A model generated the notes under the pieces. That model ran no database searches. It was not told the origin of the DNA and saw nothing but the letters and a program-made list of their open reading frames with translations. Both the position numbers and the translations under genes were made by a program. 64,000 bases of DNA from Clostridium brassicae (GTDB lineage: Bacteria; Bacillota; Clostridia; Clostridiales; Clostridiaceae), in the NCBI RefSeq assembly GCF_026738875.1, contig NZ_JAPQFJ010000012.1:56309-120308 (forward strand), read 5' to 3'. Positions 56,223 through 64,000 of the stretch are shown here, piece by piece (position 1 is the stretch's first letter; every line of letters starts with the position of its first letter).

Positions 56223-57523
56223 TTCTTATTACCTCCAACAACCTTTACTACTGTACCATTTTTAACGTAATTTTGACCTTTTTCGATTATTCTTTCATTA
56301 ATATTTAATCCTTTTTTAATTTCAACATACTGTCCGTTATCTAATCCTAACTCTACCTTTTTCTCAATAGCTTTTCCATTACTTTCAACATACACAATAG
56401 GATCACCATCATTTGCAATAATGGCTTCACTCTTCACTACCAACACATCTTTTTTATAATCTGTATTAAATTCAACCTTAGCAAACATACCTGGCTTAAT
56501 TTTATGATTTTTATTGTTAATCTCTATTTCTATAGAATATAAATTAGTTTGAGGGTTAGCAACTGGATTTATAAAAGAAATCTTACCAGTGATTTTTTTA
56601 TCAGCTACTGCTGGTACTGTTAATTCTATTGAACTTCCACTTTTAAACTTATTTATAAGCTTCTCTGTTACATCAGCTTTTACATAAACCTTATCCAAAG
56701 AAATTATAGTTATAGCTGGCTGAGCATTAGATGCCATTTCCCCTTTTTCTACATTTATATTATAAATTACTCCACTTGCAGGTGATGTAACAATCATATC
56801 TTGTACACCTTTTAAAGCTTGTTCATATGCTGCCTTAGCTTGATTATATCCTGACTCTGATTGTTTAATGGCAATATTAGCTTGATTAATACTATTTTCT
56901 GATTGCTTATAAGCTTTTTCTGCTTGGTATAGCTGAGCTTCAAGTGTTTTTATAGACTTATCTGATGCCGCAAGTTCAGCTTGTTCATATTCAGCCTTTG
57001 ATATAATTCCAAGTTCATATAATTTTTTACTTCTTTCCAAGTTAACCTTTGCATTCTGAATTTTTTCATAATTTAAATCATAATTTGCTTTTGCCAAATC
57101 ATAATTAGCTTTTGCTGAAGTTACCACGTCATTTGCTTGATTTACCCCAAATTTTGCTTGTTCAACACCAGTTTCTGCACCTTCTAAACTTGCTTTTGCT
57201 TGTTTAACTCTTTCATTTGCATCACTTTGATCTAATACCATTAGAACCTGCCCTTCACTAACTACATCTCCAACCTTTATAGGCATATCTATAATTTTAC
57301 CTGCAAATTTAGGTGATACAGCTATATCATTTTTTCCAGCTATTTTTCCTGTAACTATAGTTGAATTAAAAATAACGTCTTTTTTAGCCACCCCTATTTC
57401 TACAGGTATGTACTCTTTTTGACTTTGTAAAGTATCAGTAGCATCTTTTTTAGTTCCACAAGAAGTAAAAAATATTGCTGCCAACACTAGATAAATTAAC
57501 ACTTTAAATGTTTTTTTTCTCAT
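56219..57523 (-). CDS. RND periplasmic-adaptor-type lipoprotein (MFP)
   Basis: 434 residues. Lipoprotein signal with lipobox FTSC at about 19-22. Split biotinyl-lipoyl domain (about 60-90 and 245-275) encloses a long alpha-hairpin (about 95-240, rich in alanine and glutamine). A beta-barrel and a membrane-proximal domain complete the protein. It docks on the RND pump encoded next. AAGGAGGA precedes the ATG. The hairpin is long enough to meet a TolC-like tip, though no TolC-like gene is in this operon. Confidence 0.92.
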   Translation of the reverse strand: MRKKTFKVLIYLVLAAIFFTSCGTKKDATDTLQSQKEYIPVEIGVAKKDVIFNSTIVTGKIAGKNDIAVSPKFAGKIIDMPIKVGDVVSEGQVLMVLDQSDANERVKQAKASLEGAETGVEQAKFGVNQANDVVTSAKANYDLAKANYDLNYEKIQNAKVNLERSKKLYELGIISKAEYEQAELAASDKSIKTLEAQLYQAEKAYKQSENSINQANIAIKQSESGYNQAKAAYEQALKGVQDMIVTSPASGVIYNINVEKGEMASNAQPAITIISLDKVYVKADVTEKLINKFKSGSSIELTVPAVADKKITGKISFINPVANPQTNLYSIEIEINNKNHKIKPGMFAKVEFNTDYKKDVLVVKSEAIIANDGDPIVYVESNGKAIEKKVELGLDNGQYVEIKKGLNINERIIEKGQNYVKNGTVVKVVGGNKK

Positions 57524-57626
57524 ATAAGTTCCTCCTTAGATTAGAGTATTTAATAAGTTATTATACCATATTTTTTATTATGATCTATCAATTTCATGGG
57601 GACAGATCACAATTTTTCCTAATAAT

Positions 57627-57707
57627 TCATTTAATTACTTTATAATAATCTCTTAAGATTATGTCACGATCATTATCTGGATATTTTTCTGCAAATTCTT
57701 CTTTTAC
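57627..57707 (-). pseudogene. 26-residue coding remnant
   Basis: Short open frame EEFAEKYPDNDRDIILRDYY ending in TGA, without start or ribosome site. It is followed by a ggggacagatc sequence on the plus strand. It may be the tail of a lost gene or transposase; I cannot name it. Confidence 0.25.
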
Positions 57708-57718
57708 TCAAAAAAATA

Positions 57719-57752
57719 AAAATTACTATAAGACCTTCCCTATAGTAATTTT
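57719..57752 (-). terminator. Terminator of the RND/TolC-like operon
   Basis: 12-bp arms (57719-57730 and 57741-57752) with a T-rich tail (TTATTTTTTT) on the minus strand, about 350 bp past the last stop. Confidence 0.65.
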
Positions 57753-57904
57753 CATTTAACATTAATCCCATCTATATGATTTTATATACTTCAATTGTTC
57801 ATAATCAAAATAAATATACCATATTAACTTCCATTTAGCATTTTAGTTTCCATAGTGAATTTATTTTAGTATATATTTTAAAATTATTAAGTTAATTATA
57901 ATAA

Positions 57905-58028
57905 GAAATTACAATTCTTGTTTAGTATAGCTTTTGTAGCGTTTAGGACTTTCATATGTTTGAGCCTTAGCGAGTTTATGAAAGTTTAGCTACATAAGAT
58001 ATACTAAATTTAGAATCGTTTTCGAAAT
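57905..58028. repeat. Long hairpin with the same apical loop as 29022-29222
   Basis: Imperfect stem of about 50 bp per side (about 57908-57956 and 57977-58019), innermost arms actttcata/tatgaaagt. The loop at 57957-57977 carries gtttgagccttagcgagttt, the reverse complement of the loop at 29111. Non-coding; it lies between the TolC-like gene and its terminator. Confidence 0.75.
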
Positions 58029-58102
58029 TATACAAACTCAATAATTTATTAAATATATACTAAAATAGGTAAGCCTTTCAAAACTTAATTCTAAATGCTG
58101 AA

Positions 58103-59239
58103 TTATTTAAGTGCTTTTTTAGTAAAATTCTTAAATTGTTCTACTGCCACATAATAATTAAGTTTTGCTTTATTATATTCACATGAAGCACTTAAAACTT
58201 TTTCTTCTGCTGCCTTTACTTCTAATTCCGTACCTGTACCTGCTTCAAATTTAGTTTTTTCTGTTTTCAACATAGTTTCAGCTTTTTCACAATCCAATTT
58301 CTTAACTTTAATATCATTATCTAGATTTATTATATTATTGTAATCCATTCTTACTTTTGCTTCTACATTTTTCTTTTCATCATCGAGTTTATATTTTGTT
58401 TCTATAATATCATCTTCTAATTGGTTTTCTCTTTCTTTATAGTCTCCTTTTGGATTCACAGCATTTTCAAGCTCACTTTTATCATCTTTTACATAGGTAT
58501 GGACAATAGCCTTTTCTCTTGAATCAATATCTTCTTTGGCTATTAGTGAAGTTATTGTGTAATATTTCTTTAGCATGGTTTCAATAACATTTTCTAAATT
58601 TTTAACTTCATATACTTTATAAGGAATCTCTGCTTTTTTTAAGTTTAATTTTTTATCTACAGGAGTTCCTATTTTCATATTCAGTTCCATTCTAATCTTC
58701 TCTTCATCATTTTTTAGTTGCTGAAGCTTTACCTCTGCATCCTTTAAATTTGCCTCATCATCAATTAGTGATACTGGTGATTCTGTCCCTGCATCGATCT
58801 TTGCTTTTTTGTATTCTAAAAGTTTTTTCATTCTTTCAATGGTTTTTTGTTGAAGTTGTATCAACTGATCTTGAAGCATTATTTCATAATATCCTTTGGT
58901 AGATTCAACTATAGCCTTATCTTGCGCCTGGTCTCTTTCCCATTCAATATCTTTTATTTCTTGCTGTATTCTTAACGGAGTAATATATTCTTTCATATCT
59001 TCATCGAAATTTGAATCTTTATCATCTTTTTTTGTAGCTTCATCATACCATTTTTCTTTTACTTGAATCTTTTTCTTAAAAAAATTTAGCTCGTTGTTGT
59101 TACTTGTAGTAAGTTCAATTATATCATTTAAATTCAATTCTGAGCCTTTATCCGCAGCTCCTAGTGCAGATATAACTGCTATACCTAATACTGATACTAA
59201 TGTTATAGCTGCAGTTAATAATTTCACTTTTTTCTTCAT
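58103..59239 (-). CDS. TolC-like coiled-coil exported protein (second of pair)
   Basis: 378 residues. Signal peptide or anchor (about 7-28), then long helices with heptad character (LQQKTIERMKKLLEYKKAKI; LDNDIKVKKLDCEKAETML). The internal duplication is typical of the OEP/TolC family, including the TP.S.ID.EANLKDAE and AGTGTELEVKAAEEKVL blocks where helices meet. The beta-barrel strands are not obvious, and the host lacks an outer membrane. It may span the wall for the adjacent RND pump. AAAGGAG lies upstream of the ATG; 22 bp from the preceding gene. Confidence 0.75.
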   Translation of the reverse strand: MKKKVKLLTAAITLVSVLGIAVISALGAADKGSELNLNDIIELTTSNNNELNFFKKKIQVKEKWYDEATKKDDKDSNFDEDMKEYITPLRIQQEIKDIEWERDQAQDKAIVESTKGYYEIMLQDQLIQLQQKTIERMKKLLEYKKAKIDAGTESPVSLIDDEANLKDAEVKLQQLKNDEEKIRMELNMKIGTPVDKKLNLKKAEIPYKVYEVKNLENVIETMLKKYYTITSLIAKEDIDSREKAIVHTYVKDDKSELENAVNPKGDYKERENQLEDDIIETKYKLDDEKKNVEAKVRMDYNNIINLDNDIKVKKLDCEKAETMLKTEKTKFEAGTGTELEVKAAEEKVLSASCEYNKAKLNYYVAVEQFKNFTKKALK

Positions 59240-59261
59240 ATTAACTTACTACTCCTTTCCC

Positions 59262-60770
59262 TTAATATTTAGGTCCTACTTTACTAGCTTTTTCAAGCTT
59301 GTAAAGTGCTATATTATAATTTCTCAAAGCAGTATTGTGATCCATTTGTGCTTTATTTAATCCAAGTTCTGCATCCCAAATCAATGATATAGGTTTAGTT
59401 TCAGCTTCATAAGCTTTCTTAGCTGATTCTAATTGCTGCTTTGCCTTGTCCATGTTTTTAACTGCTAAATCTATTTGTCTTTTTTTCTGTATAACATCTA
59501 AATAAGCATTCTGTATATTTTCTTTTACATTCTTTTTATTATCATCTAATGCTACATCAGCTTCATCTAATTCTTTTTCAGCATTAAGCCATTCATAGTC
59601 ATCATCATCAAAATAATCTTTTATTATATCAAAGGTTCTTTTCTTTTCTTCTAAATCTACTTTACAATCATGTATCTCACTTCTATTATTTAAAGCACTA
59701 CTTAAATAACTTTCATATTTTTGAGGTTCTTTTATAGAATTATTTAAATTATCACTTAATTGAACTTCCTCTTTAAGATCTATACCTAATGTCTTTTTAA
59801 ATTGAATTTGTCCATTTTCTATATTTCTTTTTAGATTATCAAGGTCTAGCTTAGTTTTATCAAGTTCAATTTTAGTAAGATTTTTTTGAAGCTCTGATGA
59901 CATTCCCACTTCATAAGATTTAACTAAATCATTATATCCTTTAAGCATCCTATCATATAGTTGTTTTTTTAGATTGTAACCTTCTTCAGCATATAAAAGA
60001 TTATCATAGGCTTCTTTTATTTTAAAATCTACAGTTTCATTAGCTAACTCCCTCTTTTTTACTGTTTTTTGTATCATACATTGAACCGTATACCATGGTA
60101 TGTCTCTAGGTTTGATAAATATATTATATTCTTCTTTAGAAGTTAATTGTTTTGGTGCTCCTGTTTCTTTATCTGCAAGTCCCATAGCTATAAGTTTTGC
60201 CTTACCTGCCTCAAACTTTGCAAGTTCTGCTTGAAGCTCAGCATACTTTTTATTCATCGTATCTATATCTGTTCCCTTTTCAGCAAGGCTCTGATTTATT
60301 TTATCTATAATTGCCTTAGCTTTTTCAATTCCAGCCTTTATAGCCGCTATTTTATCTTTATTTTCCTCTGTATTGGGAATTGTTTTTAACTGTTCTTCTA
60401 GTTGGGTAAGATTCTTTTGAGCTTCAGCATATCCTTGCACAGTACTCTCTAGTTGCTTTTTTAAATTTTTAAATTCCTCACTATTTATTTTTTTGTAAGC
60501 AGCTTTATATTCTTCAAATGCGTCTTTAGCATCCTCAGCATCTTTACTTAAATCCTTATACTTTTTAAACTTTCTGTCTAGAGTATTAAGTCCAGTCTCA
60601 AGCCTTTTTAAATCATTATTATTTTTCATTGCTAGCTTAACAGCCTCTTCTTTTGACAACTTAAATGTATTTTTAGAAGTAGCAGCACTCGTTGAAAGTA
60701 CTGCCCCTCCTAAAAATATAGATGTAATACTTAGGATTAATATCTTCAATATAGATTTTTTATTCTTCAT
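59262..60770 (-). CDS. TolC-like coiled-coil exported protein (first of pair)
   Basis: 502 residues with a signal peptide (about 8-30) and an OEP-type start (FKLSKEEAVKLAMKNNNDLK). An extra coiled-coil segment (about 60-200) is inserted before the usual TolC helices (FKIKEAYDNLLYAEEGYNLKKQ; VGMSSELQKNLTKIELDKTKLDL). It lies between the RND gene (6 bp away) and its paralogue, so it is co-transcribed. It probably forms part of an export conduit through the thick wall, but stoichiometry and location are unknown. Confidence 0.75.
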   Translation of the reverse strand: MKNKKSILKILILSITSIFLGGAVLSTSAATSKNTFKLSKEEAVKLAMKNNNDLKRLETGLNTLDRKFKKYKDLSKDAEDAKDAFEEYKAAYKKINSEEFKNLKKQLESTVQGYAEAQKNLTQLEEQLKTIPNTEENKDKIAAIKAGIEKAKAIIDKINQSLAEKGTDIDTMNKKYAELQAELAKFEAGKAKLIAMGLADKETGAPKQLTSKEEYNIFIKPRDIPWYTVQCMIQKTVKKRELANETVDFKIKEAYDNLLYAEEGYNLKKQLYDRMLKGYNDLVKSYEVGMSSELQKNLTKIELDKTKLDLDNLKRNIENGQIQFKKTLGIDLKEEVQLSDNLNNSIKEPQKYESYLSSALNNRSEIHDCKVDLEEKKRTFDIIKDYFDDDDYEWLNAEKELDEADVALDDNKKNVKENIQNAYLDVIQKKRQIDLAVKNMDKAKQQLESAKKAYEAETKPISLIWDAELGLNKAQMDHNTALRNYNIALYKLEKASKVGPKY

Positions 60771-60776
60771 ATTTCA

Positions 60777-63700
60777 TCATCCCTTTAAAGAGCTTCCATT
60801 GTCCATTCTAATTTTAACTCTTTGTTTAATTTTTGTAGAATGTGTATCAATTATATTGTATAAAACTGGTATAATAATTAATGTCAATAATGTAGATACA
60901 ATCAAGCCACACATTAATGCAACTCCCATAGGCGTAAACATAGGATCACCAGACATTACTACTGGTACAAGTCCCATAACTGTTGTAAATGCACTTAGTA
61001 TTATAGGACTAAATCTCCTTTGCATAGCACCTCTACATGCCTCATCTATCTCACAGCCATCTTCTTTTGCTTTATTTATATATTCGATTAAAAGTATACC
61101 ATTCTTAACAACTACTCCAACCAAACTTACAATTCCCATAAAAGCCATTAATGAAAGAGGTTGTCTAAATAAGAATAATCCAAAAATAGATCCTATTAAT
61201 GATAATGGTATTGTTAAGAAAATTATAAATGGTTGAATAAATGAGTTGAATTGTATAAGAAGAATTATATAAATGAAGAATATAGCAATTATTGCAGATG
61301 TTCCAAGTTTACCAAAATATTTTACTATATCTTCTTTTTCCCCACGGAACTCAACTTCAGCACCTTTTAAATCCATTGTTTTTAATTTTTCTTCTATAAG
61401 TTTTTGAGTATCAACTGCGTTTCCGCCTGGCTCTACGTCTACATATACTGTTATACAATCCGCCCTATCAAACCTTTTTATAGTATCTATTTGAGTTTTA
61501 AGGTTAACTTTAGCAATTTCCTTTAGAAGAACCTTATGTCCTGCTACTGTTGATTTTATTTCTAAATTCTCTAGTTTTTCTTTTGTATCTATACTACTAC
61601 TTACAATAACACTAAATTCTTTACCATTTATTCTATAAACAGATGCCTCTGATCCTCTTAATGCTATGTTTATCTGTCTTTCTATGTCAAATTTCATAAT
61701 TCCAAGTTGTGATGCCATATCAGGGTCAATATCTACTTTATATTGATAAGTTCTCTCTGCAGCATCATCACGAACATTTGTAGCCCCTTCAATCTGACTC
61801 GCCATATTTTGGATTTTAGTAGAAATAGGATATAAATCTTTTATGTCATTTCCCTTAACATGCATTACTATAGGTGCTTGTCTTGGTGCAGCATACTGTA
61901 ATGGAAAAATTCTTGACTTAGAACCTAAGAGTTTAGAATCCAATTCTTTTTGAAGAAATCCTGAAAACTCTTCAACATTTTTAAATCTTCCCCCCGCTTT
62001 AAGGTCAAAATCAATCTTAGTTTGTGCAAAGTCTTTAGAAGGTACTGCTGGTGGCATAGCAACCCAGAATTTAGGTAATCCATCTCCTATTCCTGTAGTA
62101 CAACTTTTGACTTCTGGCTGAGCCTTTAATATCTTCTCTAGCTCACGAGACATTTTTTCTGTTGCCTGTATATCTCCTTTTTTCTCTATAGTTGTATCTA
62201 TATAAAGCATATTTTTATTAGAATAAGGGAAAAATTGAAGTCCTAATTTTGTAAGTACAAATAACGCTATTGCTAAAATTCCAATTGTTATTCCTATTGT
62301 CACCTTTTTATTTGCAAGTCCGAAATCTAATAATTTTGCAAAGGTCTTACGAACTTTTCCGTCTCCCTTCTTCTTTTTCTTCTCATTAGTTTTCTTAAAG
62401 AACATGGTAGCTAGTGCAGGAGTTATAAACATAGCACAAATGTATGAAGCTATTAGTGATATTATAACAACCTGTGGAATATTTTCAACATAATTTCCTG
62501 CTACTCCAGGTAAAGTAAGTAATGGAGCAAATGCTGCTACTGTTGTTAAAGTTGATGTAAATATAGGTATGGAAGACTCCTTACTTCCTTCTATAGCTGC
62601 CGTTACATTATCAAATCCCTCATCTATTTTAACTTGAACCGCATCATTTATTACAATAGCATTATCCACTAGAATCCCCAGGGCTATAATAAGTGCCATA
62701 GTTGAAATTTGATGCACCTTTATTCCCAAGAACTGCATAGCTATGAAACTTAGCATTATAGAAATAGGTAATGCTGTCGATACAACTATTGAGTTTCTTA
62801 TTCCTACTCCAGCAAATATTACAATAACAACCAAAATGATACCTTCTACTAAGTTAGTCATAAAATTCGTAACTGAGTCATCTACATCAGTTGGTTGATA
62901 TAAAACCTCATAGAAATTTAAATCTGATGGTAAGTCTTTTTTAATATTTTCTATCTCTTTTCTAACATCCTTACCTATAAGAACTATATTTTTGTTTTCC
63001 TCAAAGTGTCCCGTTAATAAAATAGCGTTCTTACTTTCTTGTTTATACCTAGAAGAATCATCTTCATATGCCATATGAATATTAGCAATATCTTTAAGTC
63101 TTACTATTGCTCCAGTATCAGTGGAAACATATACAACTACATTTTCAATATCTTTTATAGAATCATACCCATTACTTGTAACAACATCTATTCTTGAGCT
63201 CTTACTTTCTATAGCTCCAGGTGGTATTTTTACATTTTGAGCCTTAACTACTTTTAAAACATCTTCTAGTGAAATAGGATAGTTGTTTAATTTATTAACA
63301 TCTACATCTATTCTTACTTCTTTTTCAAGTTTACCATTTATATCAAACTTACTAACACCATCTATTTTTGATAACTTGTCTCTTATTTCTTCTGCATATG
63401 TGTTTAATTGATCATAAGAATAATTATCTCCTGATAAACTTATTATCATTCCCGCTGTTGAAATTAAATCTGTATTAATTGTACTTGCAAAACATTCGCT
63501 TGGAAGTTCAGATTTTTTATCATTTACTTTATCTCTTAATTCTCTCCACGCCTTGTCCTCATCTGCATTATCTTTTAAGAAAACAAGAACAACTGAAACA
63601 CTGTTTTTAGAATAAGATTCAGTAAAATCATATCCATCTATCTCCGATGATGCATCCTCTATCTTCTTAGTAACTAAGTTTTTAACATCTTCAGGAGTTC

Positions 63701-63863
63701 CTCCAGGATATACAGTTATTACCATAGCTACTCCAACTGACGCATCGGGATTTTCTTGTTTTGGTATAATTCTATATACACCTATTCCAAATATAAGTGC
63801 TAATATTGTTAAAAACACCGTTATCTTTCGATGTTTAACAGCACTTTTAATCAACCCTGTCAT
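60777..63863 (-). CDS. RND efflux transporter, second system
   Basis: 1028 residues with the same architecture as the 53121 pump but clearly diverged. Proton-relay region ALGILVDNAIVINDAVQ, large loops with PN1/PN2 and PC1/PC2-type folds, and ending GVVVKNGILLIEYINKA. The closest family type is the AcrB-like group of monoderm clostridia. GAGGGTG is 3-4 nt before the ATG. It follows the adaptor fragment at 63878 by 14 bp and leads into two TolC-like genes. Confidence 0.93.
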   Translation of the reverse strand: MTGLIKSAVKHRKITVFLTILALIFGIGVYRIIPKQENPDASVGVAMVITVYPGGTPEDVKNLVTKKIEDASSEIDGYDFTESYSKNSVSVVLVFLKDNADEDKAWRELRDKVNDKKSELPSECFASTINTDLISTAGMIISLSGDNYSYDQLNTYAEEIRDKLSKIDGVSKFDINGKLEKEVRIDVDVNKLNNYPISLEDVLKVVKAQNVKIPPGAIESKSSRIDVVTSNGYDSIKDIENVVVYVSTDTGAIVRLKDIANIHMAYEDDSSRYKQESKNAILLTGHFEENKNIVLIGKDVRKEIENIKKDLPSDLNFYEVLYQPTDVDDSVTNFMTNLVEGIILVVIVIFAGVGIRNSIVVSTALPISIMLSFIAMQFLGIKVHQISTMALIIALGILVDNAIVINDAVQVKIDEGFDNVTAAIEGSKESSIPIFTSTLTTVAAFAPLLTLPGVAGNYVENIPQVVIISLIASYICAMFITPALATMFFKKTNEKKKKKGDGKVRKTFAKLLDFGLANKKVTIGITIGILAIALFVLTKLGLQFFPYSNKNMLYIDTTIEKKGDIQATEKMSRELEKILKAQPEVKSCTTGIGDGLPKFWVAMPPAVPSKDFAQTKIDFDLKAGGRFKNVEEFSGFLQKELDSKLLGSKSRIFPLQYAAPRQAPIVMHVKGNDIKDLYPISTKIQNMASQIEGATNVRDDAAERTYQYKVDIDPDMASQLGIMKFDIERQINIALRGSEASVYRINGKEFSVIVSSSIDTKEKLENLEIKSTVAGHKVLLKEIAKVNLKTQIDTIKRFDRADCITVYVDVEPGGNAVDTQKLIEEKLKTMDLKGAEVEFRGEKEDIVKYFGKLGTSAIIAIFFIYIILLIQFNSFIQPFIIFLTIPLSLIGSIFGLFLFRQPLSLMAFMGIVSLVGVVVKNGILLIEYINKAKEDGCEIDEACRGAMQRRFSPIILSAFTTVMGLVPVVMSGDPMFTPMGVALMCGLIVSTLLTLIIIPVLYNIIDTHSTKIKQRVKIRMDNGSSLKG

Positions 63864-63877
63864 ATCTTCACCCTCTT

Positions 63878-64000
63878 CTATTTAACAATATTCACCTGAT
63901 TACCTGGTTTAACATTTTTCAATCCTTGAGTTACTATTTTATCTCCCAATTTTACACCTTTTACTAAAATTTTATCTCCATATATACTTTCAATTGTTAT
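63878..64000 (-). CDS. RND adaptor protein, C-terminal fragment cut by window edge
   Basis: The last 40 codons of a membrane fusion protein: ESIYGDKILVKGVKLGDKIV followed by TQGLKNVKPGNQV, the typical membrane-proximal domain ending. The frame continues past the right edge. First known gene of the second RND operon. Confidence 0.8.
   Translation of the reverse strand: MTIESIYGDKILVKGVKLGDKIVTQGLKNVKPGNQVNIVK

Noticed and set aside
57590-57720. Insertion sequence or transposase
   Set aside because: Only a 26-codon tail and a ggggacagatc motif remain; no inverted ends or catalytic motifs can be shown.

Overview
The window is AT-rich (roughly 70% A+T) DNA from a monoderm Clostridium. The best match is Clostridium tetani or a close relative. 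The main reason is a very large S-layer gene at 34812-38969 that is followed by an ORF-less group II intron whose 5' splice site is displaced 8 nt upstream of the canonical intron start. As I recall, that arrangement was reported for the C. tetani S-layer gene (McNeil, Simon and Zimmerly, Nucleic Acids Research, about 2014). Clostridial ribosome binding sites, TTG/GTG starts and CheV, HD-GYP and Fur-type genes agree with this.

Layout. 1-340: three copies of a 122-bp tandem repeat, related to a segment inside the S-layer intron. 377-14687: housekeeping and envelope genes, mostly on the minus strand (RNase HI, YkvA-type protein, FtsH, a TIM-barrel protein, rhomboid protease, HD-GYP protein, oligoendopeptidase F, Fur-family regulator, SSB, MntP, S41 protease). 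15425-17174: tyrosine recombinase plus a helix-turn-helix-repeat protein with its own promoter and terminator. 17311-22299: STAS protein, chemoreceptor, RsbW-like kinase and PAS-PP2C phosphatase, which look like a partner-switching and sensing module. 22774-25629: a start-less S-layer gene copy in the opposite orientation to slpA. 25973-29011: SulP transporter and CheV. 29596-50057: a surface-protein island with a secreted nuclease, the S-layer gene and its intron and second exon, a two-repeat secreted protein, a GHL10-like protein, an S-layer N-domain-only protein, a membrane-anchored repeat protein, a SLAP-type S-layer assembly protein and a 1,466-residue surface protein. 50360-52978: an MBOAT/SGNH acyl-transfer pair. 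53121-64000: two RND pumps with adaptors, one accompanied by two TolC-like proteins.

How it works together. The island appears to encode the cell surface layer and several possible ways of varying it. First, intron splicing should remove the slpA stop codon and fuse 94 extra residues to the 1,385-residue protein. Second, an intrinsic terminator inside the intron lies before the catalytic domain V, so it could set the ratio of unspliced to spliced product. Third, a silent inverted cassette begins at the codon where the constant anchor domain of SlpA ends, and a separate 163-residue protein consists of that anchor alone. Splicing by a shifted junction is strongly supported by the sequence and by published work. 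The terminator control and cassette exchange are inferences.

Limits: family names come from motif recognition without database searches. Terminators and promoters were found by eye. Start codons were moved from the longest reading frame where a ribosome binding site favoured an internal start.
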